From: WTJH01 sp049598145
GTDB lineage: Bacteria; Bacteroidota; Bacteroidia; Flavobacteriales; Flavobacteriaceae
Length of the DNA: 15,824 nucleotides
Assembly (NCBI GenBank): GCA_049598145.1
Contig: JBMYNJ010000033.1
Span: forward strand, 1 to 15,824
Direction: 5' to 3'
Part shown: positions 1-5,378 of the stretch, one piece after another
Position numbering within the stretch: the stretch's first letter is position 1
Layout: each line of letters opens with the position of its first letter
Program-made: the position numbers and the translations under genes
The notes under the pieces: model-generated
What the model was told of the DNA's origin: nothing
Database searches by the model: none
What the model saw: the letters and a program-made list of their open reading frames with translations, nothing else

Positions 1-145
1 TTATAAGTTGGGCTATGGCCGTACCGAACTCAAATGTGCGCAATGCGGCGGCCACTTGGGACATATCTTCGACGATGGTCCGCGAGAAACAACCGGTAAA
101 AGGCATTGTATCAATTCGGTAGCCTTGGAATTTATTCCTTATTAA
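1..145 (+). CDS. msrB: Peptide-methionine (R)-S-oxide reductase MsrB, C-terminal 48 codons (5' end outside window)
   Basis: MsrB reduces methionine-R-sulfoxide in free or protein-bound form back to methionine. Only the 3' end lies in the window, in the frame starting at base 2 and ending with TAA at 143-145. What is visible is the C-terminal part of the SelR fold. A CAQC pair matches the second half of the zinc-binding CxxC set, followed by GGHLGH and FDDGP, and then the catalytic-cysteine motif RHCINS. Family members usually read RYCxNS, so the His before the Cys is a small variation. The gene ends 4 bases before the start of a second, complete msrB, so the two are probably co-transcribed. 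The N-terminus is not visible, so a signal peptide or a fusion to MsrA cannot be excluded. Confidence 0.9.
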   Translation, partial: YKLGYGRTELKCAQCGGHLGHIFDDGPRETTGKRHCINSVALEFIPY

Positions 146-149
146 TCGT

Positions 150-566
150 ATGCCTTCCATGAAAAACAACTCCACTTATCCGGTTGAGAAATCGGAAGAC
201 GAATGGCGTAAACAATTAGACCCGGAAGCCTATCGCATCCTTAGACAAGCGGGGACCGAATATCCACATTCAGGAATCTACAACCAACATTTCGAAAAAG
301 GGACTTACCATTGCAAAGGCTGTGGGCAAGCCCTCTACAGTAGTGGTAGTAAATTTGAAAGTGGTTGTGGCTGGCCCAGCTATGATGCTTCGCTTCCCGG
401 AGCCATCGAGTATCGAGAAGACCGCACCCACGGGATGATTCGAACCGAAATTTTATGTTCCAATTGCGGAGGTCACCAAGGCCATGTGTTTAACGATGGG
501 CCCACCGCCACCGGAACCCGCTATTGTGTAAATTCGGCTGCAATTGATTTCCAAAAAGAACAATAG
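150..566 (+). CDS. msrB: Peptide-methionine (R)-S-oxide reductase MsrB (second, complete copy)
   Basis: This is a complete 138-residue SelR-family enzyme that reduces methionine-R-sulfoxide, normally recycled by thioredoxin. Four zinc ligands are visible as C55xxC58 and C103xxC106. The GCGWPS motif carries C73, the position of the resolving cysteine in many MsrBs, and the nucleophile is C126 in RYCVNSAA. The GGHQGHVFNDGP block is intact. No signal peptide is evident, so the protein is probably cytoplasmic. It starts 4 bases after the stop of an upstream msrB. A second ATG at 159 (Met4) is an equally plausible start, and nothing upstream decides between them. The two copies differ at many aligned positions in the shared C-terminal part, so they are diverged paralogues, not a recent duplication. 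Confidence 0.95.
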   Translation: MPSMKNNSTYPVEKSEDEWRKQLDPEAYRILRQAGTEYPHSGIYNQHFEKGTYHCKGCGQALYSSGSKFESGCGWPSYDASLPGAIEYREDRTHGMIRTEILCSNCGGHQGHVFNDGPTATGTRYCVNSAAIDFQKEQ

Positions 567-586
567 TCCAAAAATCAGCGATTGAT

Positions 587-594
587 TACCTTTG
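587..594 (+). promoter_or_regulatory. Likely Bacteroidota -7 promoter box for lpd
   Basis: TACCTTTG matches TAnnTTTG exactly and lies 23 bases before the lpd ATG. That would put transcription start near 598-601 and leave a short A-rich leader. I see no clear TTG -33 element at the usual 19-21 base distance, so the call rests on the -7 box and its position alone. Confidence 0.45.
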
Positions 595-617
595 TGCGAA
601 TTTAAACTTAAACACGC

Positions 618-2009
618 ATGAGTGCATTTGATATTATTGTCGTAGGAAGTGGCCCCGGAGGATATGTAACGGCGATTCGGGCTTCGCAACTCGGATTTAA
701 AACCGCTATTGTTGAAAAAGAAAGCCTTGGAGGTGTTTGTCTCAACTGGGGGTGTATCCCCACCAAAGCGCTCATTAAATCGGCCCAGGTTTTTGAATAC
801 TTGAAACACGCCGGTGACTATGGACTTACTGTAAAAGAATACGATAAAGACTTTGATGCCGTCGTCAACCGCAGCCGAAATGTAGCTGCCGGGATGAGTA
901 AAGGCGTTCAGTTCTTAATGAAGAAGAATAAAATCACGGTTTTAGAAGGGCACGGGAAAATCCTTCCCGGGAAAAAAGTGTCCGTCACCGATGCCAAAAA
1001 CCAAATTACCGAACACAGTGCCGACCACATCATTATTGCCACAGGGGCCCGATCCCGAGAATTGCCGAGCTTGCCTCAAGACGGAAAAAAAGTGATCGGT
1101 TATCGCCAAGCAATGACCTTAAAAAAACAGCCCAAAAAGATGATTATCGTCGGATCGGGGGCTATTGGGATAGAGTTTGCCTATTTCTACAACGCCATGG
1201 GAACCGAAGTCACCGTAGTGGAATTCCAAGATCGAATTGTACCCGTAGAAGACGAAGAAGTCTCGAAACAACTGGAGCGTACCTTTAAGAAATCCGGGAT
1301 AAACATCCTGACCTCTGCTGAAGTAACCAGCGTAGATACCAGTGGTAAAGACGTAAAAGCACACATCAAAACCAAAAAAGGAGAAGAAACCCTGACTGCC
1401 GATGTCGTTTTATCGGCTGTGGGGATTAAAACTAATATCGAAAATATCGGTTTGGAAGCAGTGGGAATTGCCGTGGACCGCGATAAAATTTTGGTCAATG
1501 ATTTCTACCAAACCAACCAACCGGGCTACTATGCCATCGGCGATGTGACCTCCGGACAAGCGCTAGCCCACGTCGCTTCGGCTGAAGGAATTTTGTGTAT
1601 CGAAAAAATTGCCGGACAGGAGGTAGAACCCATCGACTACAACAACATTCCCGGGTGTACCTATTGTTTCCCGGAAGTGGCCTCCGTTGGCCTTACGGAA
1701 GCCCAAGCACGTGAACAGGGTTACGACATTAAAGTCGGGAAATTTCCGTTTTCGGCTTCCGGAAAGGCGCAAGCCAGCGGTACTTCCGATGGCTTTGTTA
1801 AAGTGATCTTTGATGCCAAATACGGCGAATGGCTGGGCTGCCACATGATTGGTGCCGGAGTAACAGACATGATCGCTGAAGCTGTGCTTGGGCGAAAACT
1901 CGAAACCACTGGACATGAAGTCCTCAAAGCCGTTCACCCACACCCCACCATGAGTGAAGCGGTGATGGAAGCCGTAGCCGATGCCTACGACGAAGTGATT
2001 CACCTGTAA
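618..2009 (+). CDS. lpdA: Dihydrolipoyl dehydrogenase (E3 of 2-oxoacid dehydrogenase complexes)
   Basis: This flavoprotein reoxidises dihydrolipoamide with NAD+ in the pyruvate, 2-oxoglutarate and branched-chain 2-oxoacid dehydrogenase complexes, and may also serve the glycine cleavage system. At 463 residues it has normal family length. Visible in order are the FAD dinucleotide fold GSGPGG (10-15), the redox disulfide CLNWGC (C41, C46), ATGA (141-144), the NAD-binding fold GSGAIG (179-184), the second FAD motif AIGDV (306-310), and the C-terminal dimer-interface motif HPHPTMSE with catalytic H442 and E447. It stands apart from the msrB pair (51-base gap with a -7 box) and is followed by a strong terminator, so it is probably transcribed alone. 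No E1 or E2 genes are adjacent, which fits a shared E3. Confidence 0.97.
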   Translation: MSAFDIIVVGSGPGGYVTAIRASQLGFKTAIVEKESLGGVCLNWGCIPTKALIKSAQVFEYLKHAGDYGLTVKEYDKDFDAVVNRSRNVAAGMSKGVQFLMKKNKITVLEGHGKILPGKKVSVTDAKNQITEHSADHIIIATGARSRELPSLPQDGKKVIGYRQAMTLKKQPKKMIIVGSGAIGIEFAYFYNAMGTEVTVVEFQDRIVPVEDEEVSKQLERTFKKSGINILTSAEVTSVDTSGKDVKAHIKTKKGEETLTADVVLSAVGIKTNIENIGLEAVGIAVDRDKILVNDFYQTNQPGYYAIGDVTSGQALAHVASAEGILCIEKIAGQEVEPIDYNNIPGCTYCFPEVASVGLTEAQAREQGYDIKVGKFPFSASGKAQASGTSDGFVKVIFDAKYGEWLGCHMIGAGVTDMIAEAVLGRKLETTGHEVLKAVHPHPTMSEAVMEAVADAYDEVIHL

Positions 2010-2030
2010 GATTTAACATTTAATTCCTGT

Positions 2031-2059
2031 AGAAAGCAGCCCCAATGGCTGCTTTTTTT
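2031..2059 (+). terminator. Rho-independent terminator after lpd
   Basis: The arms AAGCAGCC (2034-2041) and GGCTGCTT (2047-2054) pair perfectly around the 5-base loop CCAAT. The 3' arm runs directly into a tract of seven T (2053-2059). It lies 22 bases after the lpd stop and 30 bases before the next ATG, and so separates lpd from the small-gene cluster. Confidence 0.9.
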
Positions 2060-2088
2060 GTAACTTAAGGATTGTTAATTCGTTCCCC

Positions 2089-2382
2089 ATGCGAAAAAAA
2101 CCTCTTCTACTTTTTATCTGGGCCAATTTCGGAGGCTTTATCGGACTAATCATTGGTCTGCTCTGTGGGATTCTATACTCTTTTGGTGGGCTACTGATCG
2201 ATATTGGGGTGAGTTTGGGCTGGCTCTCCGCCCAAGCAATGGAAACCCCCGGCCTGAGTATCGGGACGCTTTATGCCTTCGGGGCGCTTATAGCAATGCC
2301 TGTGTTGTTTGCTCTAAGCGGTTGGTTAGCCGCTGGAATCGCCGGAGGGCTGTTTACCCTCTTTAAAAAAATACTAACTTAG
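2089..2382 (+). CDS. Small hypothetical membrane protein
   Basis: I do not recognise a named family for this 97-residue protein. After a short basic start (MRKK) it has a hydrophobic, glycine-rich stretch from about residue 6 to 47, enough for one or two membrane segments. A less hydrophobic loop follows around 48-57 (AQAMETPG), then a second hydrophobic block from about 58 to 90, ending in a short Lys-containing tail. Two to four inner-membrane helices seem likely, with no recognisable catalytic motif. Similar small proteins occur as unnamed genes in flavobacteria, to my recollection. It is the first of three closely spaced plus-strand genes (26 bases to the next) lying after the lpd terminator, so it probably heads a small operon. 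Confidence 0.75.
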   Translation: MRKKPLLLFIWANFGGFIGLIIGLLCGILYSFGGLLIDIGVSLGWLSAQAMETPGLSIGTLYAFGALIAMPVLFALSGWLAAGIAGGLFTLFKKILT

Positions 2383-2408
2383 ATAATTAAACTTCAAATA
2401 TCCTACTT

Positions 2409-2690
2409 ATGAATGCTCCTCCGAAAAACAACATGGCAACTGCCGGATTTATTTTGGCACTTTTTACCTTTCTCTTCGGCTGGATACCAGTCTTTGGCTG
2501 GGTCACCTGGATTTTAGGGGTGATCTTTAGCTGGATTGGCCTCTCTCAATCGAAAAGCTTGGAGGGCAAAGGTCGTGGACTGGCCATTGCCGGACTGTTG
2601 TTAAGTTTTGCCGGTTTAATCATGATCCTAATCATCGCCTCGGCGGTTCTGGCCTTTTTAGGCTGGGGAGCAATAGCTCTTGAACTTTAA
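2409..2690 (+). CDS. DUF4190-type small membrane protein
   Basis: This 93-residue protein resembles the DUF4190 family. After a short polar start with two Pro (residues 4-5), the ATAGFILAL motif leads into a first membrane segment (about 11-46) containing GWIPVFGWVTWILGV. The short polar link QSKSLEGKGRG follows, and then a second segment starting LAIAGLLLSFAG (about 58-88). The paired pattern of AxAGFxLxL and RGLAIAGxxLS is typical of DUF4190, whose function is unknown. It sits 26 bases after the preceding membrane-protein gene and 23 before a lipoprotein gene, suggesting joint expression of a small envelope module. The family call is from memory of its motif pattern. Confidence 0.8.
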   Translation: MNAPPKNNMATAGFILALFTFLFGWIPVFGWVTWILGVIFSWIGLSQSKSLEGKGRGLAIAGLLLSFAGLIMILIIASAVLAFLGWGAIALEL

Positions 2691-2713
2691 AACCAACCTT
2701 AATCCCCTATCTT

Positions 2714-3040
2714 ATGAAACCTTACCTCCTACTAATCCCTTTGCTATGGGTGGCTTGCACCACCCCCAATATGTATGAATATACCGTTAAAAATCAAAGT
2801 AACTACGATCTGATGTTCTACAGCTACGATTCCTCTAATCCCCAAAAGGAACCGCTGGAATTTCATATTCGGGCACGAGATACCCATAGCGTCAGTATTC
2901 AGGATTTGGCTGGGTCAGACTTTAACTTTAAAACCTTTTTTAGCCCCAAAAAAGGCCCCTATGATCGAGATTCTTTAAAAGTTGTTTTTTGCCGAATCGA
3001 GCACTCCATTTTAAAGCCGAATGTTCCTCAGACCCGCTAA
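2714..3040 (+). CDS. Putative lipoprotein, probably cut short by a frameshift
   Basis: The 108-residue reading frame starts with a lipoprotein signal peptide: a hydrophobic run after MKPY and a lipobox ending WVAC with Cys15 as the expected lipidation site. The mature part begins TTPNMYEYTVKN and looks like a small beta-rich secreted domain. I recognise no named family. Coding character appears to change after about residue 92 (near SLKVVF), and an open frame continues in another phase to 3141, so the last 16 or so residues of this frame are probably not native. It is the third gene of the cluster beginning at 2089. The likely location is a membrane, anchored by lipid. Function is unknown. 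Confidence 0.65.
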   Translation: MKPYLLLIPLLWVACTTPNMYEYTVKNQSNYDLMFYSYDSSNPQKEPLEFHIRARDTHSVSIQDLAGSDFNFKTFFSPKKGPYDRDSLKVVFCRIEHSILKPNVPQTR

Positions 3041-3141
3041 ACCCTTTGAACTATTGTCTCTATGACAGTGCCACCGAAACTTTTGTTTTTACAAACTCTG
3101 ATTTTGAACGAGCGGAAGTGGTGGAAATTGAAGACAATTAA
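3041..3141 (+). pseudogene. Out-of-frame C-terminal continuation of the lipoprotein gene
   Basis: Immediately after the stop at 3038-3040, the frame one base back reads NPLNYCLYDSATETF followed by VFTNSDFERAEVVEIEDN and TAA at 3139-3141, which looks like real protein. Two single-base changes join it smoothly to the upstream frame. Removing one T from the T6 run at 2985-2990 and one T from the T4 run at 3009-3012 gives SLKVVFAESSTPFKAECSSD and then the continuation, with no stop. Both sites are homopolymers, so sequencing or assembly error is as likely as a true mutation. The repaired gene would span 2714-3141, about 141 codons. Confidence 0.5.
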
Positions 3142-3275
3142 ACTTTAAATAATGATCCCAAATCTCTTTAGAAAACTAAATTTTTTCGGGTTTTAACTCC
3201 GCCCAATCCTTACTTCTATGATTTTCCGGATTTTATCCGAACATTCGACTGGCTTTAAAAGAATCTAACAACTTA

Positions 3276-3695
3276 TTACTTAAAGCCTAAAACCCCTAAA
3301 CGGTAGGAATTCATACCAAAGCCCACGATTAAGCCTTTGGCATGGGGGGTGATAAAGGATTTGTGACGGAAGTCTTCCCGGGCAAAAGTATTGGAGATAT
3401 GAATTTCTATAACCGGGCTATCGATGGCCTTAATGGCATCGCCCAGCCCTACCGAGGTATGGGTATAGGCCGCAGCATTCAAGAGAATTCCGTCTGAAGA
3501 AAAGCCGACTCGATGGAGTTCATCGATCAGTTCGCCTTCGATATTCGACTGAAAATAACTGAATTCGACCTCGGGAAACTCGGCTTGTAATTCTTGATAA
3601 TAGTCGGCAAAGGTTTGCGCCCCGTAGATATTGGGTTCTCGAGTGCCCAAAAGATTCAGGTTGGGGCCATTGATAATCGCAATTTTGGTCGCCAT
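3276..3695 (-). CDS. aroQ: 3-dehydroquinate dehydratase, type II
   Basis: The enzyme dehydrates 3-dehydroquinate to 3-dehydroshikimate, step three of the shikimate pathway to aromatic amino acids, in the cytoplasm. The 139-residue length is normal for the type II dodecameric family. Visible motifs are INGPNLNLLGTREP (8-21, including R19) and IYG with the catalytic Y24. QSNIEGELID (49-58) follows, then LNAAAYTHTSV with N73 and H79, EIHISN with H99, and FRHKS with R110. The SNxH position is Phe (SNTF), a mild difference. The ATG at 3693-3695 fits the usual N-terminus (ATKIAIING). It diverges from xerD across a 53-base spacer. No clear terminator follows it; the weak hairpin at 3227-3239 lacks a U tract on this strand. 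Confidence 0.96.
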   Translation of the reverse strand: MATKIAIINGPNLNLLGTREPNIYGAQTFADYYQELQAEFPEVEFSYFQSNIEGELIDELHRVGFSSDGILLNAAAYTHTSVGLGDAIKAIDSPVIEIHISNTFAREDFRHKSFITPHAKGLIVGFGMNSYRLGVLGFK

Positions 3696-3713
3696 AAGTT
3701 TGTATTCTGGAGG

Positions 3714-3741
3714 TAAAAGTAATTGATTATTTTTAAGCCAA
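3714..3741 (-). promoter_or_regulatory. Possible aroQ promoter in the aroQ-xerD spacer
   Basis: On the minus strand, TTG (3741-3739) is followed after 17 bases by TACTTTTA (3721-3714), which matches TAnnTTTG at 7 of 8 positions. Initiation would fall about a dozen bases before the aroQ ATG. On the plus strand, TATTTTTA in the same spacer is a weaker candidate for xerD with no well-spaced -33 element. Confidence 0.3.
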
Positions 3742-3748
3742 GCGAAAG

Positions 3749-4663
3749 ATGCAGTGGGAAACAGCCATACNNNNNNNNNNCGATTTTATTCAATACCTCC
3801 AAATTGAACGAGGGATGGCCGAGCATACCCTCCAAAGCTACCGCATAGATTTGCTTGCCTTGGAACGCTTTTTAGAAGCGTACGAAATCCCAGAAACTCC
3901 GATCAACTGTTCTGCCGAGACGCTACAGGCCTTTATTTACGAATCAGCCAAAAGTATAAAAGCCAGTTCTCAGGCCCGCCGATTGTCGGGATTAAAAAGT
4001 TTTTTCGATTATCTGATTTTTGAAAACTACCGCCAAACCCACCCTACTTTGCTGATCGAATCGCCCAAACAAGGGCGCTATTTACCCACCGTATTGTCTT
4101 TGGAAGAAATTGATGCAATGATTGCTCAGATCGATCCGGAACACCCCCAAGGCTATCGAAATCACGCCATCATAGAAATGCTCTACGGCTGTGGCCTGCG
4201 GGTGAGCGAACTGGTCCAGCTACAGTTGTCCAATCTCTTTTTTTCCGAAAAACTGGTCCGGATTCATGGGAAGGGAGACAAACAGCGACTGGTTCCCCTA
4301 GGGCAAGTGTGTCGCCAAACGCTGGATACCTATTTTAAACAAACCCGAGAACATCAGAAGATCCAACTGGAATTTCGGGATACAGTATTTTTAAACCGAA
4401 ATGGACGGCAACTGACCCGAGCAATGATCTTTACAGTGGTTCGAGACTTGGCCAAAAAAGCGGGCATTCAGAAGCAGGTGAGTCCGCATACCTTTCGACA
4501 TTCGTTTGCGACCCATTTATTGGAAAACGGCGCCGATTTACCCAGCGTGCAGATGCTTTTAGGCCACGAAAGCATCACCACAACAGAGGTTTATACCCAT
4601 TTGAGCACCCAACATCTACACGAGGTGATGCGAGACCACCATCCGCACGGAAAAATAGTTTAA
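3749..4663 (+). CDS. xerD: Site-specific tyrosine recombinase XerD (internal 10-N gap near the N-terminus)
   Basis: XerD acts with XerC or alone at dif to resolve chromosome dimers before cell division. The protein is about 304 residues as written, with four unknown residues at 8-11. The N-terminal SAM-like core-binding domain (about 12-95) begins after the gap with YLQIERGMAEHTLQSY. The catalytic domain follows from about 110. All active-site residues are visible: R151 (CGLRVSEL), K175 (HGKGDKQR), H247 and R250 (HTFRHSFATHLL), H273 (LLGHESITTTEVY) and the nucleophile Y282. The YTHLS C-terminus is typical of XerC/XerD and the housekeeping context argues against a phage integrase. XerD is chosen over XerC from overall resemblance to flavobacterial XerD, with less certainty than the family call. 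It ends convergently with the response regulator gene. Confidence 0.92.
   Translation: MQWETAIXXXXDFIQYLQIERGMAEHTLQSYRIDLLALERFLEAYEIPETPINCSAETLQAFIYESAKSIKASSQARRLSGLKSFFDYLIFENYRQTHPTLLIESPKQGRYLPTVLSLEEIDAMIAQIDPEHPQGYRNHAIIEMLYGCGLRVSELVQLQLSNLFFSEKLVRIHGKGDKQRLVPLGQVCRQTLDTYFKQTREHQKIQLEFRDTVFLNRNGRQLTRAMIFTVVRDLAKKAGIQKQVSPHTFRHSFATHLLENGADLPSVQMLLGHESITTTEVYTHLSTQHLHEVMRDHHPHGKIV
3771..3780. other. Run of 10 N (assembly gap) inside xerD
   Basis: Ten N follow codon 7 of xerD. The written length keeps the frame open, so the true gap is probably 1, 4, 7 or 10 bases (1 modulo 3). The spacing of Trp3 to the ERG motif in XerD proteins I recall favours 1. Confidence 0.95.
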
Positions 4664-5373
4664 GCCTCCACCGTGGGCATCACCAATCGGAATCCTTCGC
4701 CGTGAATGTTTAGAATTTCCACCTCTTCATCGGGCTTGAGATATTTGCGCAATTTGGCGATATAAACGTCCATACTGCGGGAGGTAAAGTAGTTTTCGTC
4801 TCGCCAGATTTTGTTGAGGGCCACCTCACGGGGCAACAGATCGTTGGCATGCAAAACTAAAAGCCGTAACAATTGGTTTTCCTTGGGTGAAAGTTTTACG
4901 GTCTCCAGCCCCTCGCTTTGCAGGGAGCGCAATTTGGAGTTGTAATCAAAAATACCGATTTGAAACTCAAAGGCTTCTGTTTCCGGAATCAGGGTGATTT
5001 TTCTCCGGTTCAGGATGGCTTTTATTTTCGCCAATAAAACTTCTGAATCAAAAGGCTTGGTCAAATAATCGTCTGCGCCAATTTTAAAGCCCCTGAGCAT
5101 ATCGGTTTTTAGAGATTTAGCCGTTAGGAAAATCAAGGGGACATCTTCGTTAATGTCACGGATTTCTTTAGCCAAAGTGAAACCGTCTTTGTAGGGCATC
5201 ATCACGTCTAAAATGCATAGATCAAAGGATTCCTTTTGAAATTTGTCAAAACCCTCGATACCGTTTCGGGCGAGTGTAATTTTGTAATCGTTCAGTTGTA
5301 AATAGTCTTTGAGAATACTCCCGAAATTGGGATCATCTTCAACCAGTAAGATTTTTTTAATTTCCATAGGCAT
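4660..5373 (-). CDS. RprY-like response regulator, OmpR/PhoB family
   Basis: This 237-residue two-domain regulator has a receiver domain at about 5-120, with acidic pocket E12-D13-D14, phosphoacceptor D56 in CILDVMMPYKDG, T84 in FLTAK and K106 in LTKPF. A winged-helix DNA-binding domain follows at about 135-232, with the recognition region around SRSMDVYIAKLRKYL and the wing NIHGEGFRL. The motif set IFLTAK, GFKIGADDYLTKPF and NYF-SRSMDVYI-KLRK closely resembles RprY of Bacteroides and Porphyromonas as I remember it, though orthology is not proven. The start at 5373 is 5 bases after the stop of the kinase gene. A second Met at codon 3 is also possible. Regulon unknown. The stop overlaps the xerD stop in a shared TTAA. 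Confidence 0.93.
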   Translation of the reverse strand: MPMEIKKILLVEDDPNFGSILKDYLQLNDYKITLARNGIEGFDKFQKESFDLCILDVMMPYKDGFTLAKEIRDINEDVPLIFLTAKSLKTDMLRGFKIGADDYLTKPFDSEVLLAKIKAILNRRKITLIPETEAFEFQIGIFDYNSKLRSLQSEGLETVKLSPKENQLLRLLVLHANDLLPREVALNKIWRDENYFTSRSMDVYIAKLRKYLKPDEEVEILNIHGEGFRLVMPTVEA

Positions 5374-5378
5374 TCAAT

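Noticed and set aside
1563..2003. Long open frames on the minus strand opposite lpd
   Set aside because: They lie wholly within a well-supported lpd gene, have no recognisable motifs or start context, and read as low-plausibility Phe/Gly/His-rich sequence.
3227..3239. Hairpin CGGAT-TTT-ATCCG as the aroQ terminator
   Set aside because: Stem of only five pairs, no T tract after it on either strand, and mostly A/T-rich surroundings; too weak to call.
3749..4663. XerD as a phage or transposon integrase marking a mobile element
   Set aside because: It is XerC/XerD-like in length and C-terminus, has housekeeping neighbours on both sides, and no tRNA, att-like repeat or phage gene is present.
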